Positions 22,819 through 31,889 are shown, counted from the first letter of the stretch. The stretch: 48,043 nucleotides of DNA from JAZDLO01 sp043801935 (GCA_043801935.1 JAZDLO010000065.1:1-48043), one strand, 5' to 3'. Notes: a model not told the origin generated them from the sequence alone. A program made the numbers and translations.

Positions 22819-25077
22819 TCATGCGGATGTGAAGCGCGGCACACCGTACCACCCGAACCCGGTCTTCACCCAGCCGTAACGCCTGCGCAGGCGGACATTC
22901 ACGTCCCGGCGCAAAGCCTCGACCCGGTCGAGGTCCTCCTCGGTCGCTGGGCGCCCCCCGAACAGTACTGCGTCGGCTCGATCGATCAGGACGGGGTCGG
23001 GATCGATGCCCAGGTGGGCGTGAAGGAGGTGGAGCGTCTCCTCAAGAGTGTGCGAAGGGACTGCAGCCACGCCGTAGTCCGATATCTGGGCCCGAAGCAG
23101 GCCGAGCGAGGCCTGGAGTCTCTGCTCCAAGGAACCTCGGCCCAGGCGCCGGCGGCGCCAGAGGCCGCGGGCTAGCGGCCAAGCTACCAGCAACACTACT
23201 AGTCCCGCCACCCAGGGCAACCAGGCAGCGCTGCCCAGCCAGCCCCGTGCTTCGGCTCCGCTGGTCTCTCCGCCGGTGGCACCACCCTCGGGGATGTTTT
23301 CCCGCGGGGCTTGGCTGGTCACCGTGCCCGGCTCGGAGGTACCGCTTTCGATGAACGGGTTGATGAAGCCTGGGCTGGTCGAGGAGGCGCCTGCGGAGGG
23401 GACGCTCCGTCCAGGGGTAGGATCGAACGCTACCCACCCGACTTCAGGGAAGTAGACCTCGACCCAGGCGTGGGCATTGTTCGTGCTGACGGTGTAGACG
23501 TCAGCGCCTTCCAGCTCACCGGAGGTGAATCCCACCGCTACTCTAGCCGGGATGCCGTTGTAGCGCAGAAGAAGGGCCATTGCACCCGAGAAATGCTGAC
23601 AGTAACCCGAACGGGTATCAAAGAGGAAAGCCGCGTAAGGGGAGGAGTACTCACTGGGGGGCGGAGCGAGGGAGTAGTCGAAGAACGTCCTCAAGTACCT
23701 CTCGATGCGGAGCGTGAGGTCATACGGATCGCTCGCGTCGCCGATGATCGTCTGATTCAGCCTGTAGAGGTCTACCCACTCCCAGCCGTCTGGGCCTGTT
23801 TCGGGCATCAGGCTTCGCCAGCCGGCTTCTTTGTCGGGACCGCTGACCTCCGTCAGCCGGGGGAAAGGCAGAGTCAGGTAGCGATCCAGGGCCCGGGGGT
23901 AGTCGGTCCCCTTGCCGACGAGCTCGGGGGGCTTGAGCTCGGGGATGACCGCGATGAGGCGATATGCAAGAGTGGGTCCCAAGGCTTTGCTCACGTGCAG
24001 AGAGCGCATTTCGTTGATGCGCAGGGCGAGATTCTGGTCGATGCTGAGGGACTGGGGGTCGCCGCCGGCGAAAAAGTAGTTGGTGTAGACCGATTCCACT
24101 TGGAAGACCTGGGTGACGGTCTTGCCGGCGGGCGTAGGCTCGGCCGCGGGGATGGAGTAGACGTAGGAGCCACCGGTCTGCACCGGCTCCATCCGTCTCA
24201 GGAAGGCCTGCGAGGTGACCCAGGCGCTACCGGTGAAGGTATCAAGCGCGTTGGCTCTCCAGTAGGAGGGAGACGGTGACTCGATCCTCATGATGAGTAC
24301 GTTGTTTGCCGGATTGAGAAGCTTGGGATAGTTCTGCAGCCAGTTGAAGCTGTACACGGAACCGCTTTGGCGGAAGGGATCCCAGGCGCGCCAGTCTTGC
24401 CAAGGGGCGGCTACGGCCGAGGGAGCCGCTGCGAGGAGGGCCAAGGCCAAGAGCGATGCGACGACGCCCACCGCTCCCCCGGCCGCGGCATCCCTGAGCC
24501 GCCACCCCTCGCGTTTGAGCCCTCGGGAGAGGACGAGCAGGCAGGCAGCTAAGACCAGAAACAGCACGGCCAGCCAGATCACCCGAGAGGCAGTGTCTAC
24601 CGTGAGGCCAAAGCCCAGAAGGACCAGGATCAATACGATCGCAGGGATGGGCCTGCGCAGGCTCAGGGAAGACAAGGCGGCCGCCCCTGTGAGCCAATAC
24701 ACCGAGAAGGCAAGCAAGAGCCGCAGTTCCGGGGCGTCGGTGAGGTTGAGGGGGAAGAACAGGCCGACGTAGGCGGAGGCGCCCAGACGTAGCTGCTCCA
24801 CGTAGAAGTGGTACTGTCCGCCGATCCCGTCCACCAGCGCTGGTACCGGCATGATGGTGCGCAGGAGCAGGTAGGCGCCGAGGGGGAGCAGCACGAGGCT
24901 GAGGGGCCATAGTCTGCGGTAGATAAGGCCGGGTGCGCCAGCGGCGGCGGCCACGATTACCGCGCGGAGCAAGATAGTCGCCATCGAGGGCTGGACCACC
25001 CGATTGAGCGCAAGCGCCGCCGCGGCCGCCAGGCCGATGAAGCACAGGAGATACAGGAATCTCGGCAGAGTCTTCAC
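22819..25077 (-). CDS. TgpA-like membrane transglutaminase
   Basis: This is a protein of about 752 aa. An N-terminal block of 6-7 hydrophobic segments (to about residue 200) is followed by an extracytoplasmic region containing a transglutaminase-like core with its Cys-His-Asp triad: Cys in RSGYCQHFSGAMALLLRYNG, His in NAHAWVEVYF and Asp in WVAFDPTPG. A further TM segment near residue 630 precedes a cytoplasmic C-terminal DUF4129-like helical region. The layout matches TgpA/DUF3488 proteins, an essential periplasmic transglutaminase class in Pseudomonas. The start is uncertain: GTG at 25077 begins just before TM1, while GTG at 25206 would overlap the DUF58 gene by 32 nt. It is the last gene of the operon with moxR and DUF58. 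Confidence 0.88.
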   Translation of the reverse strand: MKTLPRFLYLLCFIGLAAAAALALNRVVQPSMATILLRAVIVAAAAGAPGLIYRRLWPLSLVLLPLGAYLLLRTIMPVPALVDGIGGQYHFYVEQLRLGASAYVGLFFPLNLTDAPELRLLLAFSVYWLTGAAALSSLSLRRPIPAIVLILVLLGFGLTVDTASRVIWLAVLFLVLAACLLVLSRGLKREGWRLRDAAAGGAVGVVASLLALALLAAAPSAVAAPWQDWRAWDPFRQSGSVYSFNWLQNYPKLLNPANNVLIMRIESPSPSYWRANALDTFTGSAWVTSQAFLRRMEPVQTGGSYVYSIPAAEPTPAGKTVTQVFQVESVYTNYFFAGGDPQSLSIDQNLALRINEMRSLHVSKALGPTLAYRLIAVIPELKPPELVGKGTDYPRALDRYLTLPFPRLTEVSGPDKEAGWRSLMPETGPDGWEWVDLYRLNQTIIGDASDPYDLTLRIERYLRTFFDYSLAPPPSEYSSPYAAFLFDTRSGYCQHFSGAMALLLRYNGIPARVAVGFTSGELEGADVYTVSTNNAHAWVEVYFPEVGWVAFDPTPGRSVPSAGASSTSPGFINPFIESGTSEPGTVTSQAPRENIPEGGATGGETSGAEARGWLGSAAWLPWVAGLVVLLVAWPLARGLWRRRRLGRGSLEQRLQASLGLLRAQISDYGVAAVPSHTLEETLHLLHAHLGIDPDPVLIDRADAVLFGGRPATEEDLDRVEALRRDVNVRLRRRYGWVKTGFGWYGVPRFTSA

Positions 25078-25174
25078 GAGGCCGTCGACTCTCGTATGAT
25101 CACCGGCATGGTGCGCCGGGGTGCCTTGACGCTCCAGGCTCCGGATGGCCCTGGCGCATGCGCGACGCCGCCGC

Positions 25175-26554
25175 TCATAGGGAACCTGCCCGGCGACGGC
25201 CCGCACGCGCCAGCGACAGGGTCCGTGCGAGGTCGTCGTCGGAGGCCAGGGTCAGGCAAGGGATGCCGGCGGAAGAGAGCGATAGCAGCAAGGCGCGCGC
25301 CTCTGTGGGGAGGCTGGGGCCCGCCGCTCTAAGGGGCGCCCCGGAACCCGCGGAGCTGACGGCCGCCGCGCCGTCGCGCGGGACGGCGGCTGTCTCCCGG
25401 GGGGGCAGGAAGGGCAGGAGTGCGGCCCCGGCCGCCGGCCCGGCAAACGACCCACCCGCCACGTAGAGGAGGGCAAGTCGCACCCCGTGCTCCCGCAGGC
25501 CGATGAGGGTGCTCACCAATTGGTGATCCAAGGAGATGCTCACCAGGGTCACGCTCTGGGCTCGAAGGAGATGAGGGCCGTCGGTGCGCAGATGGCGTAA
25601 GGCGTTGACCAGCGGAGCCGAGGCGTTCGGTTGCGCCTCGGCCAGCGCCTCCAGCAGGGTACGGCGCCCACCCCCGTCGGCGGTGAGCCGTACCTGGCGC
25701 CAATTGCGTTCGTGACGGAGGAGATTGACCCCGCGGCCGGAGCGCAGGGCGAAATCGGCAATGCTGCCGGCGGCCCGCACCGCCAGTTCGAAGTTGGTGT
25801 CGGGCGGCTCCCCCACGAGTCGCCCGGCGGTGCCGTCGAGCAACATGGTGATGTCGGCGCCCGCGGGCTCCTCCATTTCCCGCAGCATCAAGATGCCGGT
25901 CTTGGCCGTACTCTTCCAGTCGATGTGGCTGAGCGGTTCGCCGGGTTGATGAGGCCTGACGCCTCGGAACTCCGAAGCTCCGGGCGCGAGCAGGCCGTGC
26001 TGCCCGGTCCAGTCGTGTCGTAGGCCGATATCGGGGTAGAGGGCGCAGGATTCGAGGAATGCTATCCGCGGATATACGGTCAGCGGGAGCGGGTCACTCA
26101 CCTTGTGAACGGCCCTGGTGATCCCCAGAGGGTCTTCGGCCAGAGCCTGGGCCGAGGGGAGCAGATGGACGCCCCGGTTCACGCGGCCGGCGTGAGCCTT
26201 GAGCACTTTCTCGCCACGGGGGCTGAGGCTTTCGACCTCCAACTCCAGGTTCTTGGCGCTCAGCCCCACCAGCGGACTGCGCAGCGTCAGCTGCGGCCCG
26301 GGCAAGAGGGACCCGTTCTTCACCCGAAAGGTGAACTCGGGTTCGTCACCCGCGACAGGATGTCCCGAAGCCACGGCCCGGATCACTCGGATGCGCCTGC
26401 CGGTAGCGACGACCAGCAGCCACGACACGATGACCGCCGCCAGGAACGCGAAAGCGAAAAGGTACAGTTCCCAGGTGCCGACCACCCGACCGGCTACGTA
26501 GGTCCCGGCGGCAAGGCCCAGGAGGGCGAAGCCGCGACCCGTGGGGCGAGGCAT
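25175..26554 (-). CDS. DUF58 (von Willebrand-like) membrane protein
   Basis: This 459-aa protein has two N-terminal transmembrane segments (about residues 8-50), an immunoglobulin-like stretch and the diagnostic DUF58 block FRGVRPHQPGEPLSHIDWK through ILMLREMEE near residues 195-220. A vWA-like region follows with ADITMLLDGTAG. Its partners are MoxR ATPases: moxR lies directly upstream with only 3 nt between genes, and the transglutaminase follows. MoxR-DUF58-TgpA modules are thought to remodel or assemble cell-envelope complexes. The C-terminus contains Ala/Gly/Pro-rich variable stretches. Confidence 0.9.
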   Translation of the reverse strand: MPRPTGRGFALLGLAAGTYVAGRVVGTWELYLFAFAFLAAVIVSWLLVVATGRRIRVIRAVASGHPVAGDEPEFTFRVKNGSLLPGPQLTLRSPLVGLSAKNLELEVESLSPRGEKVLKAHAGRVNRGVHLLPSAQALAEDPLGITRAVHKVSDPLPLTVYPRIAFLESCALYPDIGLRHDWTGQHGLLAPGASEFRGVRPHQPGEPLSHIDWKSTAKTGILMLREMEEPAGADITMLLDGTAGRLVGEPPDTNFELAVRAAGSIADFALRSGRGVNLLRHERNWRQVRLTADGGGRRTLLEALAEAQPNASAPLVNALRHLRTDGPHLLRAQSVTLVSISLDHQLVSTLIGLREHGVRLALLYVAGGSFAGPAAGAALLPFLPPRETAAVPRDGAAAVSSAGSGAPLRAAGPSLPTEARALLLSLSSAGIPCLTLASDDDLARTLSLARAGRRRAGSL

Positions 26555-26557
26555 GAT

Positions 26558-27670
26558 CTATCCGCCACCTTGGGGCACCGGCACCGTCTCGAGCAGCTTG
26601 GCCACCACGGTCTCCGCACTCACCTCGTGCACCTTGGTGTCTGGGGAGAGCATGATGCGGTGGGCTAGGACGCGAACGGCGAGGTCCTTGATGTCCTTGG
26701 GGACCACGAAATCGCGTCCGCGAAGCAAGGCGAGAGCTTTGGCGGCCCGGACCAAGGCGATGCCGGCCCGTGGACTGGCGCCCAGATACACGTCTCGGTG
26801 CTCGCGGGTCGCGGCCATGATGTCGACCACATAGCGGCGCAGGGCCGGGGCGACACGGACTCGGGTGACCGCTTGGGTCATGGCAAGCACGTCGGAGCCG
26901 TCCAGCACCGGCCGGAGCTCGCTCAGCGGGTCGTGCGATGTCTGCTCGTGGATGATGGCCTCTTCCGCCGCCGCCGCAGGATAGCCGAGGCTGAGACGCA
27001 TCATGAAGCGATCGAGCTGGGCCTCGGGCAGAGGATAGGTGCCCTCGTATTCGATGGGGTTCTGGGTCGCGATGACCATGAACGGCGGCTCGATGGAGTG
27101 CGTGACGTTGTCGATGGTCGCCTGGCGCTCTTCCATGCATTCGAGCAGGCTGGATTGGGTCTTGGGCGAGGCCCGGTTGATCTCGTCGGCGAGGACGATA
27201 TTGGCGAAGATGGGCCCGGGACGGAACGCGAACTCGCCGTTCTTCTGGTTGAAGACGCTAACGCCGGTGACGTCACTGGGAAGAAGGTCGGGAGTGAATT
27301 GGATGCGGGTGAAGCGGCAATTGACGGAGCGGGCAAGGGACTTGGCGAGCAGGGTCTTGCCGACGCCGGGGAAGTCCTCGACTATGACGTGACCGCCGGC
27401 CAGCAGAGCGACCACGCAGGCGCGGATGACCTCCTCTTTGCCTAGGATAACGGAGGCGATGCTGGCGGCGATGCGCGCGGCCCGGCGGGCTACTTCCTGC
27501 ATCTCGTCGTCTTGGAGGACCGCCGGGCCGGGGGCTGTGGTTGGCGAGGCGGCCTGGGCGGCGGCGAATTCGGAGGCCGAGAGCGGCTCGCCGAGTGCGG
27601 GCGCACCGGCCGAACCGGTACTCCGGGCAACCGCGAACGGTTCGGCGGGGCCAAAGATCCTATCGGGCAT
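26558..27670 (-). CDS. MoxR-family AAA+ ATPase
   Basis: This 370-aa AAA+ chaperone-like ATPase has a Pro/Ala-rich N-terminal extension (about 55 residues), Walker A GVGKTLLAK (near residue 103), Walker B ADEINRASPK (near 163), sensor 1 ATQNPIEYEGTYPLPEAQLDRFMM and the C-terminal lid. MoxR proteins use ATP to remodel vWA-domain partners, here the DUF58 protein immediately downstream. The ATG lies inside the end of the cysteine-desulfurase-like gene (11-nt overlap), indicating translational coupling. The long N-terminal extension is unusual for the family. Confidence 0.92.
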   Translation of the reverse strand: MPDRIFGPAEPFAVARSTGSAGAPALGEPLSASEFAAAQAASPTTAPGPAVLQDDEMQEVARRAARIAASIASVILGKEEVIRACVVALLAGGHVIVEDFPGVGKTLLAKSLARSVNCRFTRIQFTPDLLPSDVTGVSVFNQKNGEFAFRPGPIFANIVLADEINRASPKTQSSLLECMEERQATIDNVTHSIEPPFMVIATQNPIEYEGTYPLPEAQLDRFMMRLSLGYPAAAAEEAIIHEQTSHDPLSELRPVLDGSDVLAMTQAVTRVRVAPALRRYVVDIMAATREHRDVYLGASPRAGIALVRAAKALALLRGRDFVVPKDIKDLAVRVLAHRIMLSPDTKVHEVSAETVVAKLLETVPVPQGGG

Positions 27671-28928
27671 GATGCCCCTCCCATTCTGCGAGCCAGTAGG
27701 TGGCGGGTTTGTTCGCTATCTCGATGAGTGCCTCGGCTGCGGCATCGACCTCGGCTTCGGTAGTGGCGTGGCCGACGCTAAGACGGACCAGACCTGTGTC
27801 CAAGGTTCCCGCGACACGGTGAGCTTCCGGGGCGCAGTGCAGACCGGCCCGGACCGCGATGTCGAACTCCTTGTCGAGGACGTGGGCGACCTCGCTGGAC
27901 GCCAGACCCTCGATCGCCAGGGAGATGATGGGGGCGGTCGGGACTACCGGATCGCTGGGGCCATGAAGGCGAAGGCCGTCCAGCGTGGAGAGGCGGTCGC
28001 GCAGGCGTCGGGCCAGAGTGCGCTCGCGGGCGCCGCGTGCGGACACCCCCTCGCGATTGACCACCTCTATCCCGGCGCCCAGCCCGGCGATGCCGGGGCT
28101 GTTGGGGGTTCCGGCCTCGAAACGGTCGGGGCAGACCGTCGGCTGCTCGAGGGACTCCGACCGACTGCCGGTGCCGCCTTCGACAAGTGTGCCCAGTTGG
28201 AGATGGGGGGAGATGTAGAGAGCGCCGACGCCTTGGGGCCCCAGCAGGCCTTTGTGCCCTGAAACGGCCAGGAGGCTGATGCCCATGGCCTCCACGTCGA
28301 TGGGGAACGATCCCGCCGTCTGGGCGGCATCGACCAGCAGGGGCACCCCGCGCTCGCGCAGGCGGGGGCCCACCTGCGCCACCGGTAAGATGGTACCCAG
28401 GACATTGGAGGCGTGCGTGAGGACGACCAGGGCGGTGTGGGGTCGGACGGCGGCGAGGATATCGTCCGGATCGGTAGCGCCATCGCTGGAGCAGGGAACG
28501 CGGGTGACCTCCACCCCGCTCCGCGTCAGAGCGGAGAGTGGACGGGCCACGGCGTTGTGCTCTACGGATGAGGTGACAACGTGGGCCTTAGCGGCGCGCC
28601 CGCTGCGGCGCGCCCCATTCCCGGCTCTTTGGGACTCTCTGGCTCGCCCCGCCGCGCGGATCATCCCATTGGCTGTCAGCAGACCTTTGAGGGCGATGTT
28701 CAGAGCATGGGTGGCGTTGAGAGTGAAGACCACCTGTGACTCGTTCTGGATGTTGAAGAGATCGGCGACCGCGCGGCGCGTCCGCAGCAAGCTGCGGGAA
28801 GCCTGCAGCGACACTTCGTACGCGCCCCGGCTGGGATTGGCGCACACGTCGCCGAGAGCCTGAGCTACCGCCTCGATCACCTCAGGAGGCTTGGGACACG
28901 AGGTGGCGGCGTTATCGAGATAGATCAA
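27660..28928 (-). CDS. Class V aminotransferase, cysteine desulfurase family
   Basis: This 422-aa PLP-dependent enzyme resembles the SufS/CsdA-like cysteine desulfurase family. Visible motifs: IYLDNAATSCPKP at the N-terminus, SSVEHNAVARPL, the cofactor lysine in AVSGHKGLLGPQG, and a cysteine in VRAGLHCAPEAHR. A basic insert rich in Arg/Gly (AGRARESQRAGNGARRSGRA) near residue 115 interrupts a normally conserved loop. The start is TTG at 28928, with GGAG 8 nt upstream; the open frame continues upstream without family similarity. It heads the operon with moxR. Whether it serves sulfur transfer, given the separate nifS at 21108, or another PLP reaction is open. Confidence 0.85.
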   Translation of the reverse strand: MIYLDNAATSCPKPPEVIEAVAQALGDVCANPSRGAYEVSLQASRSLLRTRRAVADLFNIQNESQVVFTLNATHALNIALKGLLTANGMIRAAGRARESQRAGNGARRSGRAAKAHVVTSSVEHNAVARPLSALTRSGVEVTRVPCSSDGATDPDDILAAVRPHTALVVLTHASNVLGTILPVAQVGPRLRERGVPLLVDAAQTAGSFPIDVEAMGISLLAVSGHKGLLGPQGVGALYISPHLQLGTLVEGGTGSRSESLEQPTVCPDRFEAGTPNSPGIAGLGAGIEVVNREGVSARGARERTLARRLRDRLSTLDGLRLHGPSDPVVPTAPIISLAIEGLASSEVAHVLDKEFDIAVRAGLHCAPEAHRVAGTLDTGLVRLSVGHATTEAEVDAAAEALIEIANKPATYWLAEWEGHHAR

Positions 28929-29053
28929 TTGAATCGCTCCGCGCAGGGGTGTCCCGGTGAATTGTACCTTCCCTGGGCGGAGGCGACACATGTGGGGATC
29001 CACCGGACAGCAGCGACGGACTCGCGGCCGGCGACCGCATTGCGCCTTCGTCT

Positions 29054-30508
29054 CTAAGCCTGCGGTAAGGTCCTGCCCTCCGCGATGCGCTTCAGCGGGA
29101 GCGACAGCCAGACGTCGGCCCCCCCGCCGTCGCGGTCGGCCGCGTGGGCCGTCCCTCCATGGGCGCGGGCGATGATGTCAACGATGGGCAGTCCAAGCCC
29201 TGCTCCTCCCGCTGACCGAGATTCATCGGCCTGGCTGAACCGCTCGAAAGCTCTGGGGAGGAAGGCCGGCTTGAAACCGGGGCCTCGGTCCAGAACGTGG
29301 ATCTCAGCGGTGTCGCCTCTGTCCATAACGGTCAATTGGATCGGACTCGCTCCGTGCCGCAGGGAATTCTCTACCATGTTCGCGAGAGCCTGCTCCAACC
29401 GCAAGCGGTCGCCTGCTAGAAGAAGTCCTGCAGGACTTTTGGCCTCCAGCGTCATCCCGCTGTCGGCGGCCCGGCGACCGAAGCGCTCCCTCACGCTCTC
29501 AATGATCTCCTTCGCGTCGACAGTTGACAGCCTGACCGGGAGGCGTCCCTGGTCCGCTCGAGCCAAGACGAGCAGATCCTCAGCAAGCTGGGCGAGCCTG
29601 TCGGTCTCTTCGGCAGCCGAGCGCAGTGCTGCAACCAATTCCTCAGCCGGGCGCTCGCGGCTGAGCGCCAGATCAAGTTCCGCTTTGAGCAGAGTGAGCG
29701 GTGTTCTTAGCTCATGACTGGCGTCCGAGACGAAGGCCCGCTCCGTGGCGAGGGCTGATTCCAAACGAGCCAACATGTCGTTGAGAGTCGCACCCAGCCG
29801 GGCAATCTCGTCGCGAGCCTTGGACACCGGCAGCCGTCTCCCTGGCTCCGTGGCTGAGATGGCATCCGCTTGTCTCCGCATCGATTCCACCGGGCGAAAA
29901 GCCGCCGATGCCAGACCGTAGGCCAGGAGCGCCGCAGCCAAGAGTGCCAGCGGCCCGCCGACCGCGAGTTGGCTGAGAAGGTTCGACAAAGCTTCCGACC
30001 GGTTCTCCAGGGACGCCCCGACCACCACGACCAGATCCTGGTCCTGTGCGCGGACAGGAGTGGCAAGCAAGCGGGTACTGCCCTCGACCCCGGTCACCGA
30101 CGCGCGTTCGAGCGTGATCGTGCCCTGCGCCGCCTGCCTCAACTCTGTCGAGGAGAGGAGCGATCCCGGTCCGAGGTTGGGAGTCGAGTCGATGACCGCA
30201 CCCGTCTGACCGAGGACTTGCGCAAGACTCTGCCCGCTGTCTGTAAGGCCGCTTCCCCCGCCCTCCTGCAACCCAGACTCGGACTGCAGGATCAGTGCGG
30301 CGACATCGTCGGCCCGGGTGCGGAGGCTGGCGTCGATCGCCTCATCGAGCGCCGAACCGAGTCCCACATAGAGGAAGACCCCCATAGCCGCGAGAACGAT
30401 GGCCATCGCCAAGGCGAAAACAAGCGTGAGGCGGATCCGGATAGGCAGAAGCGCCAGCGGGTTGACACAACGTCTTGTGCCGTCGTTCCATTCCGGCTTG
30501 CCGCTCAT
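29054..30508 (-). CDS. Sensor histidine kinase, first envelope two-component system
   Basis: This 484-aa kinase has TM1 at about residues 25-50, an extracytoplasmic domain of about 130 residues with Gly/Ser-rich stretches, TM2 at about 181-202, HAMP (about 203-255), and HisKA with phospho-His265 (VSDASHELRTPLTLL). The HATPase domain has NMVENSLRHG, DRGPGF and GGAGLGLPIV. The ATGA start overlaps the stop of the response-regulator gene by 4 nt, so expression is coupled. The regulator's promoter carries the YTCAT repeat motif. Envelope or membrane stress is the likely class of signal given the neighbouring genes, but the ligand is unknown. Confidence 0.92.
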   Translation of the reverse strand: MSGKPEWNDGTRRCVNPLALLPIRIRLTLVFALAMAIVLAAMGVFLYVGLGSALDEAIDASLRTRADDVAALILQSESGLQEGGGSGLTDSGQSLAQVLGQTGAVIDSTPNLGPGSLLSSTELRQAAQGTITLERASVTGVEGSTRLLATPVRAQDQDLVVVVGASLENRSEALSNLLSQLAVGGPLALLAAALLAYGLASAAFRPVESMRRQADAISATEPGRRLPVSKARDEIARLGATLNDMLARLESALATERAFVSDASHELRTPLTLLKAELDLALSRERPAEELVAALRSAAEETDRLAQLAEDLLVLARADQGRLPVRLSTVDAKEIIESVRERFGRRAADSGMTLEAKSPAGLLLAGDRLRLEQALANMVENSLRHGASPIQLTVMDRGDTAEIHVLDRGPGFKPAFLPRAFERFSQADESRSAGGAGLGLPIVDIIARAHGGTAHAADRDGGGADVWLSLPLKRIAEGRTLPQA

Positions 30509-31185
30509 CGTCCTCCATCCGTCCGCAGACGGTAGCCTGCCCCCCTGACTGTCTCGATGGAAGACTTGCCGAAGGGACGATCTACCTTCTCTCGTAGATA
30601 GCGGACGTAGACGTCGATGACGTTGGAACGGTTCTCGTAGCCATAGTCCCAGGCATGTTCGAGCAGATCGAAGCGCGAAAGAACCTGGCCTGGGCGGCGC
30701 ATGAGTATCTCGAGCAAAGCGAGCTCCTTGCTGGAAAGGTGGATCTCAGTCTCTCCCCGCCACACTTGATGGGTGGCCGGGTCGAGGCGTAGGGAACCCA
30801 CCTCCAGCACCGCGGGCCGCTCCACGGGACCACGCCGCGCCAGGGCGCGCAGCCGGGCCAGCAACTCCGCGAACGAGAAAGGCTTGGTGAGGTAGTCGTC
30901 GGCGCCGGTGTCAAGCCCAGCTATCCGGTCTTCTACCGCGTCTCGGGCGGTGAGCATCAGCACCGGGGCCCAGATCCCGTCCTTGCGGAGGCGTCGGCAG
31001 ACTTCGAAGCCGTCGATACGGGGAAGCATCACGTCCAGTACGATCGCATCGTATGCAGTGGCGCCTGCCATGGCGAGGGCATCCTCACCGCTACGGGCGA
31101 TGTCGACCGACTGACCGTCTTCGGTAAGGCCTCGTCGTACCAGGGCGGCCATCTTGACCTCGTCTTCGACTACGAGCACTCTCAT
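30505..31185 (-). CDS. OmpR-family response regulator, first system
   Basis: This 226-aa regulator has a receiver with EDE (7-9), phospho-acceptor Asp51 (AIVLDVMLP) and Lys in YLTKPF, then a winged-helix domain with recognition helix NRSNVIDVYVRYLREKV and C-terminal hairpin ETVRGAGYRLR. The recognition helix is very close to that of the second system's regulator (SNAIDVYIRNLRRKM), so overlapping DNA targets are plausible. Its promoter has CTCAT-N6-CTCAT with GATGAT 10 nt downstream; the ATG begins 6 nt after that hexamer, leaving no room for a Shine-Dalgarno and implying a leaderless mRNA. Autoregulation is inferred. Confidence 0.92.
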   Translation of the reverse strand: MRVLVVEDEVKMAALVRRGLTEDGQSVDIARSGEDALAMAGATAYDAIVLDVMLPRIDGFEVCRRLRKDGIWAPVLMLTARDAVEDRIAGLDTGADDYLTKPFSFAELLARLRALARRGPVERPAVLEVGSLRLDPATHQVWRGETEIHLSSKELALLEILMRRPGQVLSRFDLLEHAWDYGYENRSNVIDVYVRYLREKVDRPFGKSSIETVRGAGYRLRTDGGR

Positions 31186-31191
31186 CCCGCC

Positions 31192-31223
31192 ATCATCTCA
31201 GAGAAACATGAGAATCAGATGAG
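31192..31223 (-). promoter_or_regulatory. YTCAT direct-repeat promoter of first response regulator
   Basis: On the coding strand: CTCAT-N6-CTCAT (31223-31208), 10 nt, GATGAT (31197-31192), 6 nt, then the ATG at 31185. The 11-bp half-site period fits a tandem OmpR-family dimer replacing a -35. The -10 is the weakest of the six in the set, with G at its first position. Confidence 0.6.
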
Positions 31224-31270
31224 AACCGCCGCACCACGCGGGAAGCGACGACGGCGGATTCTCCTGATCT

Positions 31271-31302
31271 CTCATCTTCATCTCAGGTTGGGGCTCTATG
31301 CT
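31271..31302 (+). promoter_or_regulatory. YTCAT direct-repeat promoter of small secreted protein
   Basis: CTCAT-N6-CTCAG (31271-31286), 10 nt, then TATGCT (31297-31302). This is divergent from the response-regulator promoter 50 bp away, with the same spacing. Transcription would start near 31309, giving a leader of about 40 nt with AAGGAGGA before the ATG at 31348. Confidence 0.65.
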
Positions 31303-31347
31303 CCGGGAGTACCGTCGTTCCAAACAACACACAAGGAGGAAATGACG

Positions 31348-31725
31348 ATGCGCAGTATCGTGTACAAAGTGCTCACCGGAGCAGTGGTGGTGGGGACCCT
31401 CGCCTTCGGAGGGACCGCTCTTGCCACCCCCGGCAGCACGCCCGCGGATTCCACCGCGGTAGTCCAGCCCGCAGGCCAAGACCAGCTCGCTCCCACGGGG
31501 GCCAGCGAGGCTGCGGCCGCAACCGAAGTCGACACCGACGACATCCAGTTCGAGGACGAGAATGGTCTGGACGACGCCACTGAGGTCAGCGCTCCCGAGA
31601 CCGAAGGTAGCGAAAGCGCGGAAGTGGCCGAGTCGGCCGAGCAACCCGGCGATGATGGCCCCGGCGGCCACGCCGACGAGCCCGGCAATCCCAACGCCGA
31701 TCATCAGTTCGAGGGCGTCGAGTAA
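31348..31725 (+). CDS. Small secreted acidic protein
   Basis: This 125-aa precursor has a clear signal peptide (MRSIVYKVLTGAVVVGTLAF, with cleavage probably after ALA at residue 26), then a strongly acidic, Pro/Ala/Glu/Asp-rich mature chain (TEVDTDDIQFEDENGLDDAT, GDDGPGGHADEPGNPNADH) that is probably disordered. The start is ATG at 31348, 7 nt after AAGGAGGA; an ATG six bases earlier is too close to it. It is divergent from the first two-component system and carries the same promoter motif, so it is probably a direct target. Metal-binding, peptide-trapping or signal-feeding roles are possible; none is shown. A strong terminator follows. Confidence 0.8.
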   Translation: MRSIVYKVLTGAVVVGTLAFGGTALATPGSTPADSTAVVQPAGQDQLAPTGASEAAAATEVDTDDIQFEDENGLDDATEVSAPETEGSESAEVAESAEQPGDDGPGGHADEPGNPNADHQFEGVE

Positions 31726-31776
31726 CCCACGACCTTCCCTCGGCTCTAACTGAGGCCGCATAAGCGGCCACCTTCC

Positions 31777-31808
31777 GAGGCCGGCCCCGATTCACCGGGG
31801 CCGGCCTC
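31777..31808 (+). terminator. Strong intrinsic terminator
   Basis: GAGGCCGGCCCC (31777-31788) and GGGGCCGGCCTC (31797-31808) are perfect 12-bp arms around an 8-nt loop, followed by TTCTTC. It ends the secreted-protein transcript and insulates it from the DedA promoter, which begins 4 nt later. Confidence 0.85.
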
Positions 31809-31811
31809 TTC

Positions 31812-31843
31812 TTCATGAGCCTTTCATCCAGGGCGCCTAACCT
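31812..31843 (+). promoter_or_regulatory. YTCAT direct-repeat promoter of dedA-GT4
   Basis: TTCAT-N6-TTCAT (31812-31827), 10 nt, then TAACCT (31838-31843). Transcription would start near 31850, downstream of the ATG at 31815, which is therefore not a usable start for the DedA gene. Confidence 0.65.
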
Positions 31844-31889
31844 TGTAGTGACGGCGTCCCATGCAACCGGAGTGCACAGAAGAAGCCCC

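Noticed and set aside
23311..24279. 322-codon plus-strand open frame
   Set aside because: It is antisense to the transglutaminase core, which has a full catalytic triad and is plainly the real gene.
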